This document shows, in pieces, positions 8,200 through 15,180 of a stretch of DNA of 39,524 nucleotides (position 1 is the stretch's first letter; every line of letters starts with the position of its first letter). This DNA is from an uncultured Oscillochloris sp. Lineage in GTDB: Bacteria; Chloroflexota; Chloroflexia; Chloroflexales; Chloroflexaceae. The DNA lies in the NCBI GenBank assembly GCA_903887465.1, contig CAISPW010000084.1, positions 1 through 39,524 of the forward strand, written 5' to 3'. The notes below the pieces were generated by a model. It saw nothing but the letters and a program-made list of their open reading frames with translations. It did no database searches and was not told the origin of the DNA. A program made the position numbers and the translations under genes.

Positions 8200-9215
8200 T
8201 ACGTACGCCAGATCTGAACCTGATTTCGCCCGGCTTCCTTCGCCATATAGAGCGCGTGGTCGGCGTGGGCGATCAGCAGCTCCAGCGTGTCATGCTGCGG
8301 GTCGAGATCGGATACGCCGATGCTGATCGTGATCGAGAACCCGGTCGTCTCGCTGACGGCGAAGTGGCCCTCCGCGACGCGACGGCGCAGCCGCTCGGCC
8401 ATATCTGCCGCAGCTTCTTTGGTACACATTGGCAAGACAGCCAGGAATTCCTCCCCGCCGTAGCGGCCCAGGTGGTCGCTGGTGCGGATGGATCGCTGGA
8501 GCAGGGTGGCGCAGGAGCGCAGCACCTGGTCGCCCATCTGGTGCCCGTAGCAGTCATTAATATGCTTAAAGAGGTCGATGTCGATCAGCAGAATCGAGAC
8601 GGGCGAGCCATAGCGTTGCGCGCGCTTGACCTCCTCGTCGAGCTTGATCATGACGTTGCGGCGGTTGGGGATCTGGGTCAGATCGTCGATGTGGGCGATC
8701 TTCTCGATCTGGGCGAGCGCATCTTCGAGGAGTTGCTGCTTCTGCTCCAGATGGTGGCGCACCTTCTGCAAGGTGCGGGTGGTGGTCGATAGCTCGCTGG
8801 TGACCTGCATATACTCTTCAACCGCACGCTGGTCAAGCGGGGGGATTGGCTCGGCCAGAAGGACAATCTGCGCGTCGAGGGTGCAATCTGCGTAGCAGCG
8901 GTAGGACTGCGGGATGGCGATCGGGCTATCGATAAAGTTGAGCGTGATCGGGCCGGCGCGCTGCGCGGTGATCGCCTGCTGGATAAGCGTCAGAAAGCGC
9001 GTGCGGCTGCTAGGATCAAGCAATGGGAGCAGGCTATCGATGCCGGGTCGGCGCGCGAGAACTTGGCCCAGGCTCTCGCTCCATTCGATCAGTTCCCCGT
9101 GTTTGGTGATTAGTGCGATCAAGCTTTCGCTGCGCTCGATCAGCAGCTTGCCAGCGTGGGCGATGAGATACGGGCTAAACTGGCTCATCATGGAGGCATC
9201 CGAGGGCTTAGGCAT
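8199..9215 (-). CDS. diguanylate cyclase (GGDEF) with N-terminal sensor region
   Basis: Makes the second messenger cyclic di-GMP from two GTP. 338 residues, no membrane segment. The N-terminal half (about 15-140) looks like a PAS-type fold (ALITKHGELIEWSESLG), then a coiled coil (about 145-180), then the GGDEF domain with DDLTQIPNRR, DIDLFKHINDCYGH and the active-site GGEEF (about 252-256). RTSD lies exactly five residues before GGEEF, which is the RxxD inhibitory site, so product feedback is likely. It lies downstream of the cobalamin-binding gene on the same strand, with a 154-base gap filled by a tandem repeat hairpin. The two could form one transcript, linking a B12 or light signal to c-di-GMP; this link is inference. 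Confidence 0.92.
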   Translation of the reverse strand: MPKPSDASMMSQFSPYLIAHAGKLLIERSESLIALITKHGELIEWSESLGQVLARRPGIDSLLPLLDPSSRTRFLTLIQQAITAQRAGPITLNFIDSPIAIPQSYRCYADCTLDAQIVLLAEPIPPLDQRAVEEYMQVTSELSTTTRTLQKVRHHLEQKQQLLEDALAQIEKIAHIDDLTQIPNRRNVMIKLDEEVKRAQRYGSPVSILLIDIDLFKHINDCYGHQMGDQVLRSCATLLQRSIRTSDHLGRYGGEEFLAVLPMCTKEAAADMAERLRRRVAEGHFAVSETTGFSITISIGVSDLDPQHDTLELLIAHADHALYMAKEAGRNQVQIWRT

Positions 9216-9231
9216 GTTTCAATCCAGCTTT

Positions 9232-9348
9232 ACCGTTATGCGATGAGGCGATGAGGCGAGGCCGCGCTCGTATCGCCTCATCGCCTCATCGCCTCATCGC
9301 CTCATCGCCTTATCGCCTTATCGCCTCATCGCCTCATCGCATAACGGT
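9232..9348. repeat. octamer minisatellite inside a 28-bp perfect inverted repeat
   Basis: Arms 9232-9259 and 9321-9348 are exact reverse complements. The right part is built from eight tandem units of ATCGCCTC or ATCGCCTT (9272-9335); the left arm holds two units in the opposite direction. It lies between the cobalamin-binding gene and the GGDEF gene, so it could act as an RNA hairpin on a shared transcript, and its length may vary by slippage. Confidence 0.9.
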
Positions 9349-9369
9349 CACGTGTGTTTGAACCATACG

Positions 9370-10509
9370 CTACGACAACGAATCGATCTGGAGGACGCCA
9401 TCGTGAGCATTGAGGGCGTAGTGGTCGGCCCCAACCTGTCGCCACGTCGTCGGATCGGAGATGTACGCCTGACCGCCGACAATAATCTTTGGGGTTGGGC
9501 TAATGTTGGCGTTGCGTACGGCGGTAATGAGCAATTTCACTCCCGGCAGGCTATGGGCGAGGGTCGTGGAGATACAGAGGAAGCGGGAGCCGGTCTGCCG
9601 CAGCAGCTCAATAATACTCTCTTTGGGCGTGTTCGCCCCGGTGCAGTAGGCGTCCCAGCCGTTCAACTCTAGCATGTCGGAGAGCATGCGCGACCCGATC
9701 TCGTGAAGTTCGCCGGGCGATGAGGCAACGACGATGCTGCCCTTCTGGCGCGGCAGATCGAGGATCAGCGGGTAGTAAATGGCCATCACGCGCTGGGTGA
9801 TGGCGGTGGCTAGGTGTTCCTGTCCGACGCTGATCTCGCCATCGGCCCACAGGCGACCAATCTCATGCATCGCGGGGTAGATGATGCCCTCCCACCATAT
9901 CGCCAGTTGCTGTGGGTTCTTGACGTACTCGCCCGTCACCCGGATGGCTGCGGCCATATCAGGCTTGAGCAGCGCCTGGAGGTACTGGGTAAAGTAGGGC
10001 CGCAGATCGTCCGCAATGTTTGGCTGCGTCTGCGGGCTGCGCGCCTGGAGCATAAGCTGGGGGTGCAGATCGCAGAGTTGCTGGTAGACCGCATTGATCT
10101 GAGCGGCGCTACGCGCTTCCAAGTATTGGTTGGTCGCCTCCATCCAGACGGCAAAATCAGAGAGGAAGAAATCGAGCGAGATGCCGTACGGCAAGAATAA
10201 CTCGTACTCCCGGATGATGGTTGCGATCAACGTGCTGCCGCTCTTGATCTGGAGCTGTGCGGCTATGAGATGTGCATGATCGGCATGCAGATTATAGATC
10301 AAGTTGATCGGGCATGCTCCGAGGAGATCCGTGAGCGTGGTGCGCTTGGCGATCTGCTGATTGGCGTAGGCGATCATGAGCGGTACATGACTCCGGTATG
10401 ACTCACAGGCGGTAGCATCGACCTTCATCAGGGCTGAGTCCAGATCGTGCGGAGAGGAGTCGGAGTGATTCAATCGCGTCTCACCTTCTTGAAGCGCCCG
10501 CATATGCAT
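9370..10509 (-). CDS. cobalamin-binding regulator with B12-photoreceptor signature
   Basis: 379 residues, soluble. The C-terminal half has a methionine-synthase-type cap (about 195-250, AIWWEGIIYPAMHEIGRLWA) followed by a B12-binding Rossmann domain (about 255-375) with the base-off motif ExHxxG as GELHEIG (His269) and a late IIVGGQAY strand. The cap carries W221-x9-E231-H232 (WADGEISVGQEH), the W-x9-EH signature of CarH/LitR- and AerR-type light sensors that use adenosylcobalamin. In Thermus CarH the residue after W is His132, the upper ligand after illumination; here it is Ala. The N-terminal 190 residues are helical, not a MerR domain, and I do not recognise them. The ATG at 10509 is used; a TTG at 10473 has a better ribosome site (GAAGGTGAG). 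It is divergent from dam. Confidence 0.8.
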   Translation of the reverse strand: MHMRALQEGETRLNHSDSSPHDLDSALMKVDATACESYRSHVPLMIAYANQQIAKRTTLTDLLGACPINLIYNLHADHAHLIAAQLQIKSGSTLIATIIREYELFLPYGISLDFFLSDFAVWMEATNQYLEARSAAQINAVYQQLCDLHPQLMLQARSPQTQPNIADDLRPYFTQYLQALLKPDMAAAIRVTGEYVKNPQQLAIWWEGIIYPAMHEIGRLWADGEISVGQEHLATAITQRVMAIYYPLILDLPRQKGSIVVASSPGELHEIGSRMLSDMLELNGWDAYCTGANTPKESIIELLRQTGSRFLCISTTLAHSLPGVKLLITAVRNANISPTPKIIVGGQAYISDPTTWRQVGADHYALNAHDGVLQIDSLS

Positions 10510-10533
10510 GTCATCATGGAGTTGGTGACACTA

Positions 10534-10562
10534 AGTGTAATATGAGATGCGGTGAGTTTCAA
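10534..10562 (-). promoter_or_regulatory. promoter of the cobalamin-binding gene, with overlapping small palindrome
   Basis: Minus-strand TTGAAA (10562-10557), exactly 17 bases, TACACT (10539-10534). The palindrome ACACT-A-AGTGT (10528-10538) overlaps the -10 box and the predicted start, a natural position for an operator. Confidence 0.55.
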
Positions 10563-10597
10563 TAGCTGCGTTGTCCCCGGTTGCAGGCTAACATCTG

Positions 10598-10606
10598 TGC
10601 TATAAT
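10598..10606 (+). promoter_or_regulatory. extended -10 promoter of dam
   Basis: TGC followed by a perfect TATAAT (10601-10606), about 68 bases before the GTG start. No good -35 at standard spacing; the TG extension compensates. Back to back with the promoter of the cobalamin-binding gene. Confidence 0.55.
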
Positions 10607-10673
10607 CCGGGTTCAGTACCTTGCGGGGCGGTGGGCGACGCGTCAGCGGCCCCGACCCATACCGGAGCCACTG

Positions 10674-11552
10674 GTGCCTGCACGACCATTTCTTAAGTGG
10701 GCCGGCGGTAAGGGGCAGCTGCTGACCGAGCTGACACGCCGCACGCCTCCCCAGTTCGCACGCTACCACGAGCCGTTTGTGGGCGGCGGGGCCTTCTTCT
10801 TTAGCCTCTGGAGTAGCGGTCGGCTGGCCCACGGCGGCGTCCTCAGCGACTACAACCGCGACTTGATCGCATGCTACCGCACTGTGCGCGACCACGCCCA
10901 CGAGCTGATCGCCGCCCTGCTTGAGCATAAGGCCCACGCCAACGACCGCGCCTATTTCTATGATGTTCGGGCCTGGGATCGCCAGCCCGGCTTCGAGCAG
11001 CGCAGTCAGGTCGCGCTTGCCGCGCGCATGATCTTCCTCAACCGCACCTGCTACAACGGGCTCTACCGGCTGAATAATAAGGGCAAGTTCAACGCACCCT
11101 TCGGCGACTACAAGAAGCCCCTGATTGTCGATGCGGAAAACATGCACGATGTCAGCCGGGCGCTCCAGGATGTTGAGCTGAAGGTCGGTGACTTTGCCGA
11201 TGTCCTCAACTACGCCGAACCCGGCGACTTCGTCTACTTCGATCCGCCCTACGCCCCGCTCAGCCCCACCGCCTCGTTCACCCACTACACCGGTCACGGC
11301 TTCGGCGAAGATCAGCAGCGCCGCCTGGCCGAGGTCTTCCGCGAACTCGCCGAGCGCGGCTGCTATGTGATGCTCAGCAACTCCTACACCGAGCTAACCC
11401 GCGAGCTCTACAGTCCCAAGGCTATCTCCGGCCTGAGCACCGAGACCGTGCGCGCCAGCCGCAAGATCAACTGCGATGGGGCCAAGCGTGGCTTTATCGA
11501 TGAGGTGATCGCCTACAGCTACGATCTGGGCCGCGCGCTCGCGGTGGTGTAG
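10674..11552 (+). CDS. dam: solitary Dam/DpnIIA-type adenine-N6 DNA methyltransferase
   Basis: Transfers methyl from S-adenosylmethionine to adenine, by family most likely in GATC. 292 residues, typical of the family. SAM-binding motif FLKWAGGKGQ (6-15), a target-recognition region in the middle with NRTCYNGLYRLNNKGKFN, and the catalytic DPPY (about 190-193) in VYFDPPYAPLS, followed by MLSNSYT. The order (SAM motif before DPPY) is the alpha class. The GTG at 10674 is preferred because GGAG lies six bases before it; a longer frame from 10581 would begin before the promoter. No restriction enzyme gene is next to it, so a regulatory or repair-related role is likely. A repeat hairpin separates it from the next gene. 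Confidence 0.9.
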   Translation: MPARPFLKWAGGKGQLLTELTRRTPPQFARYHEPFVGGGAFFFSLWSSGRLAHGGVLSDYNRDLIACYRTVRDHAHELIAALLEHKAHANDRAYFYDVRAWDRQPGFEQRSQVALAARMIFLNRTCYNGLYRLNNKGKFNAPFGDYKKPLIVDAENMHDVSRALQDVELKVGDFADVLNYAEPGDFVYFDPPYAPLSPTASFTHYTGHGFGEDQQRRLAEVFRELAERGCYVMLSNSYTELTRELYSPKAISGLSTETVRASRKINCDGAKRGFIDEVIAYSYDLGRALAVV

Positions 11553-11563
11553 GCGTTCTCTTC

Positions 11564-11600
11564 TGGTGAGGTTGGGCGGCTTCGCCGTTCAACCTCACCA
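11564..11600. repeat. REP-like hairpin, copy D
   Basis: Arms 11564-11580 and 11584-11600 (TGGTGAGGTTG ... CAACCTCACCA) with the family tip GGCGGCTTCGCCG and two mismatches, followed by AAAAA. It lies between dam and the glycosyltransferase gene. Confidence 0.7.
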
Positions 11601-11620
11601 AAAAGCGGGTGAGGGCCACC

Positions 11621-12883
11621 GTGCATCTGCTCCATATCGTCCAGCTCTACTGGCCGGTGCCCAGCGGCGCCGCACGCTACTTTATCGAGATCGGCGAACG
11701 CCTGGCCCGCGAGGGCCACACGGTCACGGTGCTGGCCACCGATGCGCGCGACCTGGAGTACCTCTGGGATGGGCGCAAGCAGCGCGTGGCCGAGCGTGAG
11801 TCCTGGCACAACGGGGTGCGTGTGCTGCGCTTCCCGGTGCGCCGCGCCCCCGGCCCGCCGATCATCTACCCGCTCATCCGGCGGCTCATGGTGGAGTTGG
11901 GCCGCGCGGGCCGACCGAGCGCCGCGCTGCTGCGGCGGCTGGCCGCGCTGACCCCGCGCATGCCCGAGTTGGAGGCGTTCCTGGCGCATGCGCCCGAACT
12001 GGCCGATGTCGATCTTGTCCACACCACCAACATCACCCTAGACTTCGCCATCCTGCCGGCGGCGCGCTGGGCGCGGCGGCGCGGGCTGCGGCACATCTGC
12101 ACCCCCTTCGTCCATTTGGGCGAGCCGGACAATCCGCAGATCGTGCGCTACTACGGCATGCCGCACCAGATCGCGCTGCTGCGCGGCTGCGATGCTGTGG
12201 CGACCATGACTTCGCTGGAGCGCGACTTCCTGATCGCGCGGGGCGTGCCGACCGAGCGCGTCCACGTCGTGGGCGCGGGCGTCACCCCCGCCGACCTGGC
12301 TGGCGGCGACGGCGCACGCTTTCGGCAGGGCCAGGGTATTGCCGGGCCGATTGTACTCAGCCTGGGCACGGCGGCCTACGACAAGGGCACCGTGCATGTG
12401 CTGGAGGCCATGCGCCGACTTTGGGCGAGCGGGTCAGAGGCGACCTGGGTGCAATGCGGCCCGCTCATGGGCCACTTCGCGCAACTCTACGCCGGGCTGC
12501 CCGAGGCCGAGCGGGCGCGCACCCGCGTCCTCGGCTACGTGAGCGACGCCCTGCGCCACGACGCTCTGGCCGCCGCCGATGTCTACGCCCAGCCCTCGCG
12601 CACCGACAGCTTCGGCATCACCTACCTGGAGGCGTGGTGCTACGGCGTGCCGGTGGTGGGCGCCCTCGCTGGCGGCGTGCCCGCCGTGATCCGCCACGGC
12701 GTAGACGGGCTGCTGGTGCCCTTCGGCGACGTGCCCGCCCTGACCGGGGCGATCACCCGGCTGCTGGGCGACCGCGAGCTGGCCCGCGCAATGGGGGCCG
12801 CCGGCGCGGCCCAGGTTCTCCGCAGTATGACCTGGGATGCCGTGTACAAGCGCGCACGCCCGCTCTACCCCAAAGGGTATTGA
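11621..12883 (+). CDS. GT4-family glycosyltransferase
   Basis: Transfers a sugar from a nucleotide donor to an unknown acceptor, in the cytoplasm or at the inner face of the membrane. About 420 residues. GT-B fold: the N-terminal domain opens with HLLHIVQLYWPVPSGAARYF (the glycine-rich acceptor loop), and the C-terminal domain shows VVGAGVTPADL, SLGTAAYDKGT, a VLGYVSD turn and the EX7E-like donor motif SFGITYLEAWCYGVPVVG. The GTG at 11621 is chosen because GAGGG ends five bases before it; an in-frame GTG at 11609 lacks a ribosome site. It lies 68 bases after dam and may be co-transcribed. The natural product cannot be told from sequence. Confidence 0.88.
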   Translation: MHLLHIVQLYWPVPSGAARYFIEIGERLAREGHTVTVLATDARDLEYLWDGRKQRVAERESWHNGVRVLRFPVRRAPGPPIIYPLIRRLMVELGRAGRPSAALLRRLAALTPRMPELEAFLAHAPELADVDLVHTTNITLDFAILPAARWARRRGLRHICTPFVHLGEPDNPQIVRYYGMPHQIALLRGCDAVATMTSLERDFLIARGVPTERVHVVGAGVTPADLAGGDGARFRQGQGIAGPIVLSLGTAAYDKGTVHVLEAMRRLWASGSEATWVQCGPLMGHFAQLYAGLPEAERARTRVLGYVSDALRHDALAAADVYAQPSRTDSFGITYLEAWCYGVPVVGALAGGVPAVIRHGVDGLLVPFGDVPALTGAITRLLGDRELARAMGAAGAAQVLRSMTWDAVYKRARPLYPKGY

Positions 12884-12911
12884 GAGAGCACGGGCGGTTA
12901 TGCTTTCTCCA

Positions 12912-12940
12912 TTGCATGCGATAGGGCGACATAGTACAAT
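12912..12940 (+). promoter_or_regulatory. promoter of hpf
   Basis: TTGCAT (12912-12917), exactly 17 bases, TACAAT (12935-12940). The predicted start near 12947 leaves a leader of about 226 bases before hpf. Confidence 0.6.
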
Positions 12941-12946
12941 TTGTGA

Positions 12947-13172
12947 AGGCAGGATTATGAACTCTCTCGCGCCACGACGCAGTGGCGCTGCGCGAGAGGA
13001 AGTGAGAAGCGATGATCGCATTGGATCGCTACCACACTTCGGATCGCGGAGCTTTGTGATAGTCGGCAGGGCCCCCAGTCGCCGTGCGCGTCCGGGGGCT
13101 TTGCTGTACTGATTGACCGCGCGGGGGCGGCGTACCTGTCTGGCCGCCTCGTTATAGGGATGGAGGGCCGTG
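12947..13172 (+). promoter_or_regulatory. long structured 5' leader of hpf
   Basis: Contains hairpin 1 at 12964-12998 (CTCTCGCGC pairs with GCGCGAGAG, inner GCCAC with GTGGC) and hairpin 2 at 13071-13099 (GCCCCC pairs with GGGGGC) followed by TTTGCTGT, which resembles a weak intrinsic terminator. A frame of 51 codons (12957-13112) runs across both, with a GGCAGG upstream, and could be a leader peptide. Attenuation or stress control of hpf is a hypothesis. Confidence 0.35.
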
Positions 13173-13751
13173 ATGGATCTCACAGTCAAGAGTCGTAACG
13201 GAAAGGTCACCGAGCGTCAGCGGCAGCACATCGAAGAGAAGCTCGGGAAGCTTGGGCGCTACATGGACCAGATCACCAGCGCCATCGTCGAGGTGCATAT
13301 CGAGCAGCATCGACAGGCCGGCGAGGTCCACCGCGTCCAGGTCACCCTCACCGGCGACCGTGGGGTCATCCTGCGGGCCGAGGAGCAGTCGTCTGACCTC
13401 TATGGTGCGATTGATGAGGTGCAGAGCGTGCTCCAGCGGCAGATCCAGCGCTACAAGGAGAAATACTGGCGCCGCGAGCGGCAGCGCCGACAGACCGATA
13501 AGATTGCCGTGACTGAGGAGGTCGCCGTCGTCGATGCGGTTGCGAAGGAGGAGGAGTCTGCGGGCCGCGAGGTGGAGGTGATCCGCACCAAGCAGTTCAC
13601 CATGCGCCCGATGTTCACCGATGACGCGATCGAGCAGATGGAGCTGCTCGGCCATAGCTTCTTTGTCTTCCAGGACGCCGAGAACCTGCGCTTCAGCGTG
13701 CTCTACCGTCGCCGCGACGGGAACTACGGCCTGATTGTGCCCGATGCATAA
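13173..13751 (+). CDS. hpf: ribosome hibernation promoting factor, long form
   Basis: Binds the 30S decoding region and, in its long form, joins ribosomes into inactive 100S dimers when growth stops. 192 residues: an S30AE domain (about 1-100, starting MDLTVKSRNGKVTERQRQHI) and a C-terminal dimerisation domain (about 130-192) with VIRTKQFTMRPMFTDDAIEQ and GHSFFVFQDAE. The two are joined by a charged linker. The ATG at 13173 is preferred, with GGAGGG ending five bases before it; an in-frame GTG immediately precedes it. It is convergent with trpC across a shared terminator. Confidence 0.95.
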   Translation: MDLTVKSRNGKVTERQRQHIEEKLGKLGRYMDQITSAIVEVHIEQHRQAGEVHRVQVTLTGDRGVILRAEEQSSDLYGAIDEVQSVLQRQIQRYKEKYWRRERQRRQTDKIAVTEEVAVVDAVAKEEESAGREVEVIRTKQFTMRPMFTDDAIEQMELLGHSFFVFQDAENLRFSVLYRRRDGNYGLIVPDA

Positions 13752-13770
13752 GGGTCTCGGGGGGTTCGAC

Positions 13771-13823
13771 AGGCATGCGGAAGGGTGTCGGCTTTGCCGG
13801 CACCCTTTCGCATGCCTATTTCT
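13771..13823. terminator. terminator between convergent hpf and trpC
   Basis: A stem of about 22 bp with few mismatches (13771-13792 and 13796-13817; loop TTT) stands between the two stop codons; hpf transcripts read ATTTCT after it. It reaches the trpC stop codon. It probably serves mainly hpf; on the other strand no T-run follows. Confidence 0.7.
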
Positions 13824-14619
13824 ACGCCGTGGCGAGCGCCCGCACCAAGACGAGGGTGTCGGGTGCCGTCACCAGCGCCTCGCCAACCAGCACCGCATCG
13901 ACGCCGAGGGCGCGCACCTGGGCCACGTGGGCGGGGGTGAAGATCCCGCTTTCGCTTACCAGGGCCGGGCGTCTGGGCCCGGCGGGGAGCAGCCGGGCCA
14001 GATCGGCGGTGGTGTCCAGGCTGATCTGGAAGCTGTGCAGGTCGCGGTTGTTCACGCCCACCACCTGCGCGCCGACGGCCAGCGCCCGCTCTAGCTCAGC
14101 CGCGTCGTGAACCTCCACCAGTGCCTGCATCCCCAGGCTCGCCGTCAGGGCCAGCAGATCGCGCAGGGCGGCGTCCTCCAGGGCGGCCACGATCAGCAGC
14201 AGGGCGTCGGCGCCGTAGGCCCGCGCCTCGTAGACCTGATACGGGTCGATGATAAAATCCTTGCGCAGCAGCGGCGGCACGCCGGGCAACTGGCGGATGG
14301 CCTCAAGATACTTCAGGCTACCTTGGAAGAATCGCCCATCGGTGAGTACCGAGATAGCGGCGGCACCGCCGTCGATGTAGGCGCGGGCCAGGGCCAGATG
14401 GTCAAACGACTCACGCAGCACGCCTCGGCTGGGCGATGCCTTCTTCACCTCGGCAATCAGCGCGGTGGTGCCGGGGCGGCGTAGGGCGGCGGCGAAATCG
14501 CGCACCGCTGGTGCCCGCCCGATCCGCTGATCGAGGGCCACCACGGACACCTTCGCCCGCTGGCGGGATATCTCCTCGGCCTTATGATCCAGGATTTTGG
14601 TCAGAAACGTCTCGCTCAT
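13822..14619 (-). CDS. trpC: indole-3-glycerol phosphate synthase
   Basis: Closes the indole ring in tryptophan synthesis, turning 1-(2-carboxyphenylamino)-1-deoxyribulose 5-phosphate into indole-3-glycerol phosphate. 265 residues, TIM barrel. Visible active-site segments: IAEVKKASPSRG (catalytic Lys), SVLTDGRFFQGS, LLRKDFIIDPYQVYEARAYG (second Lys), LVEVHDAAEL, GVNNRDLHSF and VSESGI, in normal order. The ATG at 14619 has GGAGG four bases upstream; the adjacent GTG at 14622 is too close. Other trp genes are not next to it, so the pathway is scattered in this genome. Confidence 0.97.
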   Translation of the reverse strand: MSETFLTKILDHKAEEISRQRAKVSVVALDQRIGRAPAVRDFAAALRRPGTTALIAEVKKASPSRGVLRESFDHLALARAYIDGGAAAISVLTDGRFFQGSLKYLEAIRQLPGVPPLLRKDFIIDPYQVYEARAYGADALLLIVAALEDAALRDLLALTASLGMQALVEVHDAAELERALAVGAQVVGVNNRDLHSFQISLDTTADLARLLPAGPRRPALVSESGIFTPAHVAQVRALGVDAVLVGEALVTAPDTLVLVRALATA

Positions 14620-14721
14620 CACACCTCCCGGTGGGGTTTAGGGCCAATACGTTTCGAATAAGCAGATCTCATACCGACCTTTCCCCCTCACCCCCTGCCC
14701 CTCTCCCACCTTCAAAGGGGT

Positions 14722-14952
14722 TCAAAGGGGGGGGCGAAATGGCGATATTGGCCATTGTGACGGGCAATGGATAGGCATCAAGACACGGTAGCCAATTGTG
14801 GGCAAGGGTTCGGGGCGCAACCACAGACAGACCCAGCGCCGTCCCTGGGCCAACAACCATCGCACCTGTTGGCAGCCGCGCTGAAACAGGCTGATCACGT
14901 GCTGGGCGGTGCCACTCCACCGCCGTGGCGACGGAGGCAGGTCACCGAACAA
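14722..14952 (-). other. possible decayed coding fragment in a repeat-rich gap
   Basis: The gap 14620-15180 holds no convincing gene. A 76-codon frame here contains QQVRWLLAQGRRWVCLWLRP and PTIGYRVL, which looks more protein-like than its surroundings but matches nothing I recognise. Both sides carry low-complexity C/T-rich and AAGGGG stretches (14680-14735 and 14970-15005) that are near complements of each other (CCTTCAAAGGGG and CCCCTTTGAAGGGG). It may be the remains of a mobile element; very uncertain. Confidence 0.2.
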
Positions 14953-15033
14953 TGGTTGACAGTTTGCTTGCTAATCCCCCCCTTTGAAGGGGAGGTTGGG
15001 AGGGGGGCAGTGACTTTTCAGACAGCTTCTTAG

Positions 15034-15173
15034 TACTACAGTTGTAGTTGCCAACATCGCCATTCCTAGCGGGGGTTTGGGGGCCGCAGGCCCCCGAAAA
15101 AAATCCTTTTCTTTTCTTTCGGAGGGGCGAAGCCCCTCCGAGCCTCCCCGCCGGGAAGACTACAACTGTAGTA
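15034..15173. repeat. MITE-like element with 15-bp terminal inverted repeats (REP copy E inside)
   Basis: TACTACAGTTGTAGT at 15034-15048 and its exact complement at 15159-15173 bound a 140-base segment. Inside are GGGGGCC-GCA-GGCCCCC (about 15080-15096), an A-run, a GGAGGGGC-GAA-GCCCCTCC hairpin (15121-15139) and CCCCGCCGGG, modules shared with the REP-like family. It ends just before the stop of the Thr-rich protein gene. Confidence 0.75.
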
Positions 15174-15180
15174 TTAGGAG

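Noticed and set aside
9272-9335. CRISPR-like array
   Set aside because: Contiguous 8-base units without spacers; this is a minisatellite.
12957-13112. 51-codon gene upstream of hpf
   Set aside because: It overlaps both leader hairpins and its sequence (many Arg, Ser, Gly) has no protein-like pattern; kept only as a possible leader peptide.
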